DNA of 52,283 nt from CAZVYN01 sp964631125 (GCA_964631125.1 CAZVYN010000022.1:1-52283), one strand, 5' to 3'. Counted from the stretch's first letter, positions 16,353 through 28,348 are shown. Notes: a model not told the origin generated them from the sequence alone. Translations and numbers: made by a program.

Positions 16353-17696
16353 CGCGAGCCACTCTCTTCGCGCTCCTCTTCGCTCTCGTCCTCGGCTTCT
16401 TCGCGGCGTTAGCCATCGAGCGCGCCGGTCCCGAACGACGCTTCGCGCCCGACTCGCCCGGCTACGTCGGTCCGGCGCGGGCGCTCCTCGCACTCGGGCG
16501 GTTCTCCGAGTCGCCGGATCGACCGGATCAACCCGAAGTCCTGCGTACACCCGGCTATCCGGTCTTCCTGGCCGCGGTCTGGTCGGTCATCGGCGTCTCG
16601 CCGCTGGCCGCGGCGTTGGCGCAGGTCGGCTTCGGACTGCTGACCATCGCGTTGGCCGCGCGCCTCAGTCGTCAACTGGGCGGTTCCGCCGCCGTGACCG
16701 CCTGGCTGCTGGCCCTCGACGCGACGCTCTTCCTCTACACGCAGAAGCTGCTCAGCGAGACACTGTTCACCTGCGCGCTGTTGGTCACGACCAGTCTCGC
16801 GCTGCGCGCAGCGCAGCGCGACTCTGCCCACACCCGGCGCGTCGACGGTCCCTTCACTCGCGGCCTCTCCGTCGGTCTCGCCGCCGCCGCGACCGCCTTC
16901 GTCCGTCCGGTCGCCTACTTCCTGGGACCGCTGCTCGGCTTCGCGCTCGTCTTCCGGCTGCCCAAGCCGAAGCGGCTACCGGTCGCACTCGGCGTGCTGC
17001 TCGGATGGGCGGCGCTCGTCGCGCCGTGGCACGCGCGCAACGTCGACGTCAACGACACCTCCGACTTCAGCGTGGTCGGCTCGATCAATCTGGCGCTCTG
17101 CCGCGCGGCCGATGTCGTCGCGTTGCGCGATGCGGTCCCGTATGAAGTCGGCCGCGCGCGGATCGTGCAGGCCGTCGGTGACACCACCGGACTCTGGCGG
17201 GGCCGCTGCGGAAGGGAGCTGCGCCGCGTCGCCATCGCCACCGCGCTCGACGAACCGCTCCTCTGGCTCCGCGCGAGCGGGCGCGAAGCGGCGCGGATGC
17301 TGCTCATCCCGGGCGAGAGTGGACTCAGCGAACTCGCGGGCTGGCGCGAACTCGGCGCCGGCCCGATCGGAGATCTGCTTCGTCTGGACTTCGCACAGTG
17401 GCGCGCGCGTTGGTGGGGAGAGGAGCGCGCGCGATTCATGCTCGTCGTCGCGCTCGGCCTGCACTGGCTCTTGCTCGCGGGGTTGGCGGGATGGGGCGGG
17501 GTCTCGGTGTGGCGGGGAACAACCCACGGTGCGAGTGGCCAACGGTCGGTCGCCGTCGCGCTCATCCTGGGGGTGATCGCGATCACGCTCGCCGTGCCGG
17601 CGTTGGCGGGATGTGAACTCTACTCGCGGTTTCGCGCGCCGATCGATCCGCTCTTGGCGGTGCTGGCGGGAGTGGGCGCGGCGCGGTTCTCGCGGC

Positions 17697-17719
<23 letters not shown>
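16349..17719 (+). CDS. GT39/PMT-type polytopic glycosyltransferase-like protein
   Basis: 456 residues, about ten hydrophobic helices. The first loop FAPDSPGYVGPARALLA carries an acidic DSPGY like the catalytic DxD/E loop of GT-C enzymes, followed by VLRTPGYPVFLAAVW. GTG 16349 overlaps the tam stop. These enzymes transfer sugars from polyprenyl carriers outside the membrane. The 3' end overlaps the convergent topA gene by 23 bp. Confidence 0.75.
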
Positions 17720-20432
<2,713 letters not shown>

Positions 20433-20470
20433 GGGCGTGTGTTTGGCAGATGCTCGGGCGGGTTGTCAAG

Positions 20471-22345
20471 TCAGTCGATGCGCAGACCGATCGCGCGCAT
20501 CAGTTCGAGTGCGTTGCTGCGCTGCACGACACCCGGTCGCAGCCGATAGTCGAAGACCATCTTGCCGTCGGCCCACTGGTCTTCGAAGTGCACGTTGCTC
20601 GCGCGCGCGCCCAGCGGCTCGGTGACCTTGGTGAGCGCCAGATCGTGCGTCGTGATCATCCCGATCGCCCCACGCTCGACCAATTCGCGCATGACCGCTT
20701 CGACCCCGAGCGCCCGATCGTGGGAGTTGGTCCCTTGGAGGATTTCATCGACCAGGAAGAGGACGCCGAAGGCGTCTTCTTCCTGGCGCTCGGTCAAGTC
20801 CACGATCTGCTTGAGCCGCTGGATCTCCGCAAAAAACCGAGACGCCCCCTCCAACAAAGAGTCCTGCACCCGAATCGAAGCTCCGACATGCACCGGCGTG
20901 GCGCGATAGCGCCGCGCCGGAACCGGCAATCCGCACTGCGCGAGCACCACCGCCAATCCGGTCGCCCGCATCAACGTGCTCTTCCCGGACATGTTGGAGC
21001 CGGAGATGATGAGTAACGCGGGAGCCCCAGCTCCCGCGTTTCCGTCTCCCGCAATGGCGCCCCGCATCGAAACGTCGTTGGCGACCGCCCGACCTCGCGG
21101 CAGAAGCGCATGTCTGAGGCCTTCGATCTGGAGGAAGGCGCCGGACCGAGCGCCTGAGGACCGAGCGCCTGAGGACGCCGCGTCCTCAGGCCACACATCC
21201 TCATCGTGCTCCCACGCATACCCCGACAACGACAGCAGCGCCTCGAACTCACTCAGCGCATCGATCCATCCCACCACGCGCGGCCCCACACGCAGCCGCC
21301 ATCCCTCGATCAAGCTGGCGAAGAAGACATCCCACGACAGCAAGAACAGCACCGGCGCGAAGAGCGCGTTGCGTCGCGATTCGAAGGCGTCGACGTGTCG
21401 ACCGAGTCGCGCGACCTCGCGCGACGAAGGTCTCCCCGACTCCAGCAGCGCCCCGCCAAGTTCCCGTAGTCGCCCGCTCTGGAAACTCTCCCGCTCGAAG
21501 CGCGACAACAGCGCCGCCATCACCCCCAGCTCCCGCGCCGTCTCGAACGCCGTGGCCGAGATCCGCTTGACCAACTCGCGATACCGCCACCGCAGCAACA
21601 CCTGCAGGATCGCCAGCACGGCCAGCGGCGTCAGCGTCAGGCGTCCCATGAACCAACCGACCATCGCCGTCAGCACACCCGCCGCGAGCAAGGCGAGCAG
21701 CGCCAGCGAGAGCCCGTTCGGCCGCGCGGGTCGCGCCGGATCGAGCGACCAACGCCTGAGCGCATCGAGGTGCACCTCCGCATCGATCTCCGGCCCCAGC
21801 ACCGCGACGTCCTCTCGCAGATCGAGCCGGGGAGCAAGCTCACGCACCGCCTCGCGCCGCGCCTCGAGCGCCGTCGTCGCCGCCGGCTCGAGCAGCCACT
21901 GCGCCAACCGCGCCTCTCCCTCGCGCGTGCGCACCTGCGAGACCAACGCGAAGAGCGACCCCTTCCCGAAGAGGTCCAGATCGGGCGCATACGGGTGCGC
22001 GGGGTCCATGAACCGCTCGCCGTTCGATCCCGGCAGTTCGGCCCACCGATCGTCCAACCGCGCGAGCGCGCGCTCATGGTGCTCGATCGCCCGTTGCGTC
22101 CGCCTGCGCGCCACGAGCACCCGCTCATGCCAGACCCAGAGGACGAGAAGACCAACGAGCGGCAGCAACACCCAGGTCAGCGCGAACGCATGCGCATCGC
22201 ACGACGCCCAGGTCATCGCCAACGCCGCGGCCACGAGCCCAGCCTTCGTGTTGCCGAGATGCATGTGGCGGCGCTCGAACGCCGCGTAAGCAGCGAGCAG
22301 TTCCTGGCGGCGGGCTTCGATCGTGAGGCGAGGAGTTGTCGTCAC
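20471..22345 (-). CDS. Membrane-associated MutS-like ATPase
   Basis: 624 residues. GTG 22345 overlaps the stop of the upstream lipoprotein gene by 4 bp. Two N-terminal hydrophobic helices (ALTWVLLPLVGLLVLWVW and a further pair near residues 220-260) precede a MutS-type ATPase with Walker A SGSNMSGKSTLMRA, Walker B VLFLVDEILQGTNSHDR and ITTHDLAL. This is the MutS-family group lacking the mismatch-recognition domain I; its role is not established and it should not be called MutS. An in-frame 15-bp repeat inserts ASSGARSSGARSGA before the ATPase. Confidence 0.88.
   Translation of the reverse strand: MTTTPRLTIEARRQELLAAYAAFERRHMHLGNTKAGLVAAALAMTWASCDAHAFALTWVLLPLVGLLVLWVWHERVLVARRRTQRAIEHHERALARLDDRWAELPGSNGERFMDPAHPYAPDLDLFGKGSLFALVSQVRTREGEARLAQWLLEPAATTALEARREAVRELAPRLDLREDVAVLGPEIDAEVHLDALRRWSLDPARPARPNGLSLALLALLAAGVLTAMVGWFMGRLTLTPLAVLAILQVLLRWRYRELVKRISATAFETARELGVMAALLSRFERESFQSGRLRELGGALLESGRPSSREVARLGRHVDAFESRRNALFAPVLFLLSWDVFFASLIEGWRLRVGPRVVGWIDALSEFEALLSLSGYAWEHDEDVWPEDAASSGARSSGARSGAFLQIEGLRHALLPRGRAVANDVSMRGAIAGDGNAGAGAPALLIISGSNMSGKSTLMRATGLAVVLAQCGLPVPARRYRATPVHVGASIRVQDSLLEGASRFFAEIQRLKQIVDLTERQEEDAFGVLFLVDEILQGTNSHDRALGVEAVMRELVERGAIGMITTHDLALTKVTEPLGARASNVHFEDQWADGKMVFDYRLRPGVVQRSNALELMRAIGLRID
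21144..21190. repeat. 15-bp tandem repeat running into a 23-bp palindrome, inside the MutS-like gene
   Basis: GACCGAGCGCCTGAG occurs twice (21144-21173), and CCTGAGGACG-CCG-CGTCCTCAGG (21168-21190) is a perfect inverted repeat. The reading frame is preserved throughout. Confidence 0.85.
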
Positions 22346-23106
22346 GCTCGAGAGGCTATCAGGTACCGGTACTTGATCTGGCCCCAGGTCGATTCATCCG
22401 TGGCCGATCCGGCGCTGGGTCTTCCACCCGTTGGCATGTCGCGCCAGCGAACGAGGCGCCAACGAAGCTCGCCGTCGACCGTGTCCTGTCGGAAGAAGAA
22501 GACCTGCAGCTCCCCGGGGACGAGCAATTCAAGAACCTCGCCCTGCCCGTTCCGCGTGAACACGCTCAGTCGCACGGCGTCGATCGTGACGACCTGGATC
22601 CCTTCGATGGTGGGGAGACTGTCGCTCGCGACCGCGGCGCGGGGCGCGGGAATGATGAAGCTCGCCAGCTCGACGCGATCCACCGTCGGATCGTTGAACA
22701 TGTTTTCGGCCGAGTCGAGTTCGTCGGGCAGCGGCCAATTCGCGGGCGTGTTGCCTAGCGCGACGTCTCCCGGTGAGAACTCGAAGACGAAGTCCGGCGC
22801 GAAGAGGAGCGCGTACATCTCTGCGTCGCGCGACTCGCAGGCCAACTTCAGATTCACGAGGACGCTTCCCGGCGAGGTCAGCTCGAGATAGGGCGCGCAG
22901 AACGTCGCGGTGCAGCCGGGCGGTGTCGGGTCGTCATCGTCGCTGCAGGCGGGCAGCAGGATCGCCGTGGCGGCGAACAGCGCGAGGGCGAGAGCGCGGG
23001 CGAGAGGGAGTGCGGGGGCGGAAGTGTCGCGCCTTCCGCCGACGTGGCGGACCGCGCCGACGGGTCGTTCAGTCGAGTTCGGACGGCGAGTCGCGGTCGA
23101 GAGCAT
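22342..23106 (-). CDS. Lipoprotein with nuclear-transport-factor-like size, paralogue A (intact)
   Basis: 254 residues from ATG 23106, with AGGAGG 8 nt upstream. Signal peptide ends in the lipobox LPAC, then an Asp-rich SDDDDPTPP linker and a CTATFCAPYLELTSP motif. The body NLKLACESRDAEMYALLFAPDF resembles the start of SnoaL/NTF2-like domains ('count and rescue' of a short secreted cup fold), but I cannot name a family with certainty. C-terminus ends SATDESTWGQIKYRYLI. It is coupled to the MutS-like gene by a 4-bp overlap. Two decayed copies lie upstream (23227, 24096). Confidence 0.82.
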   Translation of the reverse strand: MLSTATRRPNSTERPVGAVRHVGGRRDTSAPALPLARALALALFAATAILLPACSDDDDPTPPGCTATFCAPYLELTSPGSVLVNLKLACESRDAEMYALLFAPDFVFEFSPGDVALGNTPANWPLPDELDSAENMFNDPTVDRVELASFIIPAPRAAVASDSLPTIEGIQVVTIDAVRLSVFTRNGQGEVLELLVPGELQVFFFRQDTVDGELRWRLVRWRDMPTGGRPSAGSATDESTWGQIKYRYLIASRA

Positions 23107-23144
23107 CCTTCGGTCCTCCTGTTCGTCACCCAGCCACGCTCGTC

Positions 23145-23206
23145 GGCTTGTGAAAAATGGTGCAACTCGTCGCGAAACGAGTTGCACCATGTTTTTTTCA
23201 CAAGCC
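23145..23206. terminator. Conserved terminator-like palindrome, copy 1
   Basis: Arms begin GGCTTGTGAAAAATGGTGCA and end in the matching TGCACCAT, seven T and CACAAGCC. The inner stem is CAACTCGT-CGCGAA-ACGAGTTG. It lies 20 bp downstream of the stop of lipoprotein copy B. A-tract, GC stem and T-tract make it a bidirectional intrinsic terminator. It shares its outer arms with copies at 24019, 37557 and 51930. Confidence 0.85.
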
Positions 23207-23226
23207 GGATTCGAGTCGCCGCCCGC

Positions 23227-23945
23227 CTAGTTGTAAAGGTTCTTGATCGCACCCCAGGACGACTCTTCGGTGACGGGTCCTGCGCCCGCCGATCCACCGG
23301 TCGGCTTGTCCCGCCAGCGAACGAGGCGCCAACGAGGCTCGCCGTCGACAGTGTCCTGACGGAAGAAAAAGACACACCGTTCGCCGGGCACGAGAAGCTC
23401 GAGGACTTCACCCTGCTCGTTCTCCGTGAAGACGCTCAGCCGCACGGCGTCGATCGTGACGACCTGGATCCCTTCGATGGTGGGGAGATTGTCACTCTCT
23501 ACGGCAGGGCGAGGGGACGGAGTGATGAAACTCGTCATCTCGATTCGGTTGACGGACTCGTCCGCGAACATGTTTGCGGCCGATTCGAGCTCATCGGAGA
23601 GCGGCCACTCGGCAGGCGTGTTGCCCTGCGAGACATCCTCCGGCGAGAAGGTGAGTCGGGCGCGAAGCAGAGGGTATACATCTCGATGTCGCGCGACTCG
23701 TACGCAAGCTTCAGATTTCGCAGGACGTTCTCCGGCGTAGTGGGCTGGTAGAAAGGCGCGCAGAAATCGTCGGTGCATCCCGGCGGCGTCGGATCGTCAT
23801 CGTCGTCGCCGCAGGCGGGCAGCAGCATCGTGGCGGCGGCCAGAAGTGCGACGGGCAGCGCGACAGGGAGCCCGAAGGTGCGCGCGAAGCTGCGCGCGAA
23901 GGTGAGATGGGTCCAGTTCGAACGGCGAGTCGCGATCGTGAGCAT
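23227..23945 (-). pseudogene. Lipoprotein paralogue B, frameshifted
   Basis: From ATG 23945 the frame gives a signal peptide with lipobox LPACGDDDDDPTPP, CTDDFCAPFYQPTTP and NLKLAYESRDIEMYTLCFAPD, and then leaves the family sequence. The rest continues in another frame: LTFSPEDVSQGNTPAEWPL through SSWGAIKNLYN. Compared with copy A, about 7 bp are missing between CFAPD and FSPEDV (near 23655-23662). Codon use and conservation beyond the break suggest recent loss. Confidence 0.88.
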
Positions 23946-24018
23946 CCGGCGGTCCTCCTGTTTCGTTACCCGACGACGAGTGACCAAGGGTACGCGGTGC
24001 AGCGCGGTGCGACGAGGG

Positions 24019-24074
24019 GCTTGTGAAAAATGGTGCAACTGTTGCCGGCAATAGTCGCACCTTTTTTCACAAGC
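24019..24074. terminator. Conserved terminator-like palindrome, copy 2
   Basis: GCTTGTGAAAAATGGTGCAA on one arm, inner TTGCCGGCAA core, and GTCGCACC, T-tract, CACAAGC on the other. Lies 21 bp after the stop of lipoprotein remnant C. Confidence 0.85.
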
Positions 24075-24095
24075 GCGCCGCGACTCGCGCCTTGC

Positions 24096-24375
24096 CTAGC
24101 GGAAGCGATTCTTGATCCGCGCACCCAGGTCTGCGGAGTCGTCCCTTCTCCAACGTCCCCGGGCGAGAACTCGAAAACGAACTCGGGTTCGAACCGTAGC
24201 TCGTCCTTCTCGATGTCCTGCGACTCGTAGGCCAGCTTCAGATGGTGGAGGACGTTCTCGGGAAACGTGAGCTCGAGATGTGGCGCGCAGAACGTCGCGA
24301 TGCACTCGGGGGGCGTCGGCTTGTCATCATCGCTTCACGCTGGCAGCAGCAGCGACGCCCAACCTGCCGGTGCGC
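24096..24375 (-). pseudogene. Lipoprotein paralogue C, heavily decayed
   Basis: Reads WASLLLPA, then TGA in place of the lipobox cysteine codon, then SDDDKPTPPECIATFCAP, LELTFPENVLHHLKLAYESQ and FEPEFVFEFSPGDV. At that point about 400 bp of the paralogue are missing, and after a frame change only the last residues remain (LGARIKNRFR, compare WGQIKYRYLI in A). The start codon is not recognisable. This is the oldest of the three copies by amount of damage. Confidence 0.85.
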
Positions 24376-24495
24376 CAGAGATGGCGGCCGTGAACGGTGA
24401 GGCCGACCGCTTCGATTTCGACGCCCCCAGATGTCGTCGACCCCTGTGACATTACTCCGCAGCCCCCGCGCGCCCCTCGGCTAGACTCCGCGCCC

Positions 24496-25464
24496 ATGAA
24501 GGCAATTCGTGTGCACAAGCTCGGCGGACCTGAAGTCCTGCAGTTCGAAGAGATCGCGGAACCGCAGCCGGGGCCGGGACAGGTCGCCGTGAAGGTCGAG
24601 GCGATCGGGGTCAACTTCATCGACACCTATCTGCGCAGCGGTCAGTACAAGATGGCGCTGCCGGGAACTCTGGGGCGCGAAGCGGCGGGCACAGTGATCG
24701 CGCTCGGTGAAGGTGTGGCGAACCTTCGCGTAGGCGAGCGGGTCGCGGGGGCGGACGTGCCGGCGGCGTACGCCGAGGTCGTGGTCGCTCCGGCCGATCG
24801 CTTGGTTCCGTTGCCGCCGGGCCTCGATGTCCGCCATGCGGCGGCGGTGATGCTCCAGGGGATGACAGCGCACTATCTCGCCGTCTCCACCTATCCCCTG
24901 CGCGAGGGCGAGACCTGTCTGGTCCACGCGGCGGCGGGTGGAGTGGGGCTGTCGCTCTGCCAGATCGCGCGCATGCGCGGGGCGCGAGTGATCGCGACGG
25001 TTTCGAGCGAGGAGAAAGCCGCGCGCGCGACAGAGGCCGGCGCCAACGACGTCATTCGCTATGACCAGGTCGACTTCGCGGCCGCGTTGAAGAAGCTGAC
25101 GGAGGGACGCGGCGTCGACGTCGTCTATGACTCGGTCGGTCGCGACACCTTCGATCGCAGCCTGCTCTCGCTGCGTCGCCGCGGCATGTTGGTGCTCTAC
25201 GGTCAGTCGAGCGGCGCCGTGCCGCCTCTCGATCCGCAACGTCTCGCCATGGCGGGTTCGGCGTTCCTCACGCGCGCAACCCTGGCCGACTACATCGCGA
25301 CGCGCGAAGATCTGCTCGGCCGCGCCGCCGATCTGTTCGAGTGGATCGCCAGCGGCAAACTCAGCGTGCGCATCGGCCTCGAACTGCCGTTGGCCGACGC
25401 GGCGGAGGCGCACCGTCGACTGGAAGGCCGCCTCACGACCGGCAAGGTGCTCCTCATCCCTTGA
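24496..25464 (+). CDS. qor: NADPH:quinone oxidoreductase (zinc-independent MDR family)
   Basis: 322 residues from ATG 24496. Typical Qor features: GVNFIDTYLRSGQYKMALPG, GREAAGTVIALGEGV, the nucleotide site HAAAGGVGLSLCQIA, and VVYDSVGRDTFD. The zinc ligands of alcohol dehydrogenases are absent. One-electron reduction of quinones with NADPH is expected. Its TGA stop overlaps the TTG start of the following NUDIX gene, the start of a three-gene cluster. Confidence 0.92.
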   Translation: MKAIRVHKLGGPEVLQFEEIAEPQPGPGQVAVKVEAIGVNFIDTYLRSGQYKMALPGTLGREAAGTVIALGEGVANLRVGERVAGADVPAAYAEVVVAPADRLVPLPPGLDVRHAAAVMLQGMTAHYLAVSTYPLREGETCLVHAAAGGVGLSLCQIARMRGARVIATVSSEEKAARATEAGANDVIRYDQVDFAAALKKLTEGRGVDVVYDSVGRDTFDRSLLSLRRRGMLVLYGQSSGAVPPLDPQRLAMAGSAFLTRATLADYIATREDLLGRAADLFEWIASGKLSVRIGLELPLADAAEAHRRLEGRLTTGKVLLIP

Positions 25465-26054
25465 GCGACCCCAGCGACCCCAGCGACCCCGGCGACCCCG
25501 ACGTCGAACCGCCCCGCGCGTGGCGGCGCGTCTCCAGCGAAGCGGGGCCCGATCTCGCCGTCTGCCGCGTACGCCACGATTGGCTAGAGAATCCGCGCAC
25601 CGGGCAGGTGATGCGGCGGCTCGTCTTGGAGACTCCCGACTGGGTGAACGTCATCGCGCGAACGGAGGAGGGGAAGTTCGTCCTCGTGCGTCAGTATCGA
25701 TTCGGCGTGGAACGCGTCACGACCGAGATCCCCGGTGGCGTGATCGATCCGGGCGAGGATCACGAAACGGCCGCGCGGCGTGAGTTGCGCGAAGAGACCG
25801 GCTTCGAGGCGCGCAGTTGGACCTACCTCGGCAGCGTCGAGTCGAATCCTGCCTTCATGACGAATCGCTGCCACCACTGGCTGGCCGAAGGCGCGGTGCG
25901 CGTCGGCGAGCCGCAGCCCGATCCTGGCGAGGACATCCGCGTGATCCTGCTCGACGAGGCGGAGTTCCGCAGGCGGCTCGCGAACGGCGAGATCGCGCAT
26001 GCTCTGGTCTGGACCGCCGTGGCGCGCGTGCTCGATCTCCGCGCGGCGGAGTGA
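25461..26054 (+). CDS. NUDIX hydrolase, ADP-ribose-pyrophosphatase-like
   Basis: 197 residues. No ATG or GTG lies before the fold begins, so TTG 25461, overlapping the previous stop by 4 bp, is the likely start. The first residues are a SDP SDP SDP GDP repeat from a 9-bp tandem unit. Nudix box at 92-115: GGVIDPGEDHETAARRELRE then ETGF. SNPAFMTNRCHHWLAEG resembles ADP-ribose pyrophosphatases. It ends 1 bp into the next gene's ATG. Confidence 0.88.
   Translation: MSDPSDPSDPGDPDVEPPRAWRRVSSEAGPDLAVCRVRHDWLENPRTGQVMRRLVLETPDWVNVIARTEEGKFVLVRQYRFGVERVTTEIPGGVIDPGEDHETAARRELREETGFEARSWTYLGSVESNPAFMTNRCHHWLAEGAVRVGEPQPDPGEDIRVILLDEAEFRRRLANGEIAHALVWTAVARVLDLRAAE
25464..25499. repeat. 9-bp in-frame tandem repeat at the start of a NUDIX gene
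   Basis: Four units of AGCGACCCC (the last GGCGACCCC) encode the SDP/GDP repeat directly after the TTG start. Confidence 0.9.
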
Positions 26055-27265
26055 TGCGACGGCTCGTCGCGGGCGTCAACGGCGTCGCGGCCATCGTCTC
26101 GCTGGCGCTCGGATCGCTCTGCTCGCTCGGCTGCGCATCCCTCGATTTCCGCGACCTTCCACCCGACGGCGAGACGCGCGTTCTGCTCGTCGCCAACGGC
26201 CGCGATCTCTCTTCGATTCGACTCGCCCGCCGCTACGCCCTCGCGCGACGCATTCGCCCCACGCACGTGCTGCGACTCGCCTGTTCCAGTGACGAACAGA
26301 TCGATCGCGCGAGCTACGAGCGGGAGATCCTCCGGCCGCTCGTCACGTGGTGGCTCGACTGTCCCGACTCCCTGCGACCGGACTACATCGTGCTCTCCGC
26401 CGCGATTCCGATCGGCGTGCGTGGAAGCGAGGGGCGAGAGGCGGAGCGCGCGGCGGTCGACTCGGAGCTGACGCTCCTGCCGCGCGAGGCCGGGGGGACG
26501 AAGGTCCGACGCGCGGGACGCTTTCCCAATCCGTACTTCCAAGCGGCCGATCACGCGGGATTCGCGCAGTTCGATCATCGGCGGTTCGGGATCTGTCTGG
26601 TCACGCGGCTGGCCGGATTCACGGAAGAAGAGGCAGGGGAGTTGATCGCGCGAGCGGAAGCGGCGGGGAGCACGGCAGGGAAGGCGGCGAGCGCCGCGCC
26701 GGAGTCGAGTGGACTGTTTCTCTTTGATCAACGAGCCGGAGAGGAGGAATCAGGGCAGCGGTGGTTGCGGCAGGCAGGGGAGCGCGTGAGCGCGCTGCGC
26801 GCTCACGCGCGACTGGACACCACTCCCGACTTCGTCTTTCTCGCCAGCGATCTGATGGGCTACGCAAGCTGGGGCTCGAACGACCATCGCTACCGTCGGG
26901 ACTTCGCGTTCACCTGGCGGCCAGGCGCGATCGCGACGGAGTACGTGAGCAGCTCGGCCCGCACGTTGCGCGAACCTCCGCGCGACTGGCGACCGGGGAG
27001 AGACGCCGATCGCGACGCCCACTTCGGCGGCTCCCCTCAGTCGCTCGCTCTCGACCTGGTGCGCAGCGGCGCGACGGGCGTGGCGGGGCATGTCTACGAG
27101 CCGTATCTCGACGGCTGCCCTCGCCCCGACATCCTCTTCCCCGCGTATCTCTCCGGCCGGACGCTGGGCGAGAGCTACTACCTGGCGATCCCGTCGTTGA
27201 GCTGGATGAACATGGTCATCGGCGACCCGCTCTGCGCGCCGTACGCCGCGCCGTACGCCGACTAG
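26054..27265 (+). CDS. TIGR03790 family lipoprotein
   Basis: 403 residues. Signal peptide ends SLGCAS, a lipobox. The body matches TIGR03790: TRVLLVANGRDLSSIRLARR, RPDYIVLSAAIPIGVRG, DSELTLLPRE, NPYFQAADH, GICLVTRLAGFT, FLASDLMGYASWGSND, and the end GESYYLAIPSLSWMNMVIGD. The function of the family is unknown; it is common in environmental phyla. It overlaps the convergent DUF547 gene by 4 bp. Confidence 0.85.
   Translation: MRRLVAGVNGVAAIVSLALGSLCSLGCASLDFRDLPPDGETRVLLVANGRDLSSIRLARRYALARRIRPTHVLRLACSSDEQIDRASYEREILRPLVTWWLDCPDSLRPDYIVLSAAIPIGVRGSEGREAERAAVDSELTLLPREAGGTKVRRAGRFPNPYFQAADHAGFAQFDHRRFGICLVTRLAGFTEEEAGELIARAEAAGSTAGKAASAAPESSGLFLFDQRAGEEESGQRWLRQAGERVSALRAHARLDTTPDFVFLASDLMGYASWGSNDHRYRRDFAFTWRPGAIATEYVSSSARTLREPPRDWRPGRDADRDAHFGGSPQSLALDLVRSGATGVAGHVYEPYLDGCPRPDILFPAYLSGRTLGESYYLAIPSLSWMNMVIGDPLCAPYAAPYAD
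26782..26810. repeat. Perfect 13-bp inverted repeat inside the TIGR03790 gene
   Basis: GCGCGTGAGCGCG, loop CTG, CGCGCTCACGCGC. It encodes ERVSALRAHAR and would form a very stable hairpin in mRNA or cruciform in DNA. Confidence 0.9.
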
Positions 27266-28266
27266 CCGGCGAAATCCTCGATCACCTCCGCCGGCACCCA
27301 GCCGGTCACGGCGCCGGGCAGGAGCACCCGATGCCAGTCGTTGCGCTGCTCCAGAGACTCCAGGATCTGGAGCTTCTTCACCTGGCCGACGATGGTGTCG
27401 GATCCGGGCGCGGAGTAGACATCGGCCTGGTTCACCGTGATCGAGATCCAGTGCGTTCCGCTCGGCGGCGCGAAGTTCAACGTCCAGTCGTACTCCTTGT
27501 ACAAGACGGTGAATCCGCTCAGATCATTGGGGTGATACCGATCGATGTAGGCCAACACCTTGTCCTTGCCGCCGAAGTCATCCGCGTACCACTCGAAGAT
27601 CTTGCAGATCTGGATCTCTTTCTTCACATCGTCGGCCGTCGTGCGGTTCTGGTCATTGATGAACGTCTTCATGTTCGCGTCGAGCGTCTCCATCACGGTC
27701 GCGCCGACATAGGCGCGAGGCAACAGCGGCGGACAAGAGAGCGCGCCGCAGACGAAGCCGACGTGCACAAGCGGCTCCTTGTACTTCGGCCGCACGATCT
27801 CGTTCTCGATCTGATCGAGCGAGATCATGCCGGTCTTCGAAGGGACGATCAGCTCCTTGAAGAGGGCGAAATCGTTTCGCGAGACGGCATAGTCGCGGTC
27901 CATCCGCTCCGCCACCGCCTTCAGGACCGCGGCGTTGTAGACGTTGATCCAGTAGGCGAGCGCCTCCGGCTTCGAGAGCGACGAAGCGTCGATCTCCGCC
28001 ATGGCGTTCAGATAGCCGGCGAGATCGCCCATGTGGCTCCGGCGGAGATTCAAATAGTCGACCCGCTGATCGCGGACATTGGCGGCGAGCAAGCGGTCGA
28101 AGGCGGAGTGGTCAGCCGCGGTGCTCTCGAGGGTCAGCGCGAGAATCCGCTCGGTGGGGAGATCGGCCCCGCGCGCGGTCGGCGCGAGAACGCAGCAGAC
28201 GAGGGCGGCGAGCGCGGCGAGCGTGGGGACAAGGCCCACAGCGAAGCGTGACAGCAGTCGAATCAT
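27262..28266 (-). CDS. DUF547 protein with C-terminal SH3-like domain
   Basis: 334 residues. ATG 28266 is preferred over a TTG two codons earlier, because GAGGAG is 8 nt from the ATG but 2 nt from the TTG. Signal peptide (VPTLAALAALVCCVLAPTARG), then DUF547 (QRVDYLNLRRSHMGDLAGYL, KPEALAYWINVYNAAVLKAV, HVGFVCGALSCPPLLPRAY), then a bacterial SH3-type domain near the end (ADVYSAPGSDTIVGQVKKL, WHRVLLPGAVTGWVP). Periplasmic; function unknown, SH3 domains of this kind often bind cell wall. Confidence 0.88.
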   Translation of the reverse strand: MIRLLSRFAVGLVPTLAALAALVCCVLAPTARGADLPTERILALTLESTAADHSAFDRLLAANVRDQRVDYLNLRRSHMGDLAGYLNAMAEIDASSLSKPEALAYWINVYNAAVLKAVAERMDRDYAVSRNDFALFKELIVPSKTGMISLDQIENEIVRPKYKEPLVHVGFVCGALSCPPLLPRAYVGATVMETLDANMKTFINDQNRTTADDVKKEIQICKIFEWYADDFGGKDKVLAYIDRYHPNDLSGFTVLYKEYDWTLNFAPPSGTHWISITVNQADVYSAPGSDTIVGQVKKLQILESLEQRNDWHRVLLPGAVTGWVPAEVIEDFAG

Positions 28267-28348
28267 GTTCAAGACTCCTCTCGATGCGGCTGGAGACCGG
28301 GGCCTCGGCGTAAGGTCTCCAAGAACGTACCAGCGAGTCGCGATCCGG

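Noticed and set aside
20471..22345. DNA mismatch repair protein MutS
   Set aside because: It has membrane helices and no mismatch-recognition domain; only the ATPase part is MutS-like.
23145..24074. Insertion-sequence ends bounding a mobile element
   Set aside because: No transposase lies between the palindromes, each palindrome is complete in itself, and the segment between is a paralogous lipoprotein gene.
24340..24360. Selenocysteine at the TGA in lipoprotein copy C
   Set aside because: The paralogues have an ordinary lipobox Cys there, the gene lacks a start and most of its body, and no SECIS-like hairpin is evident next to the codon.
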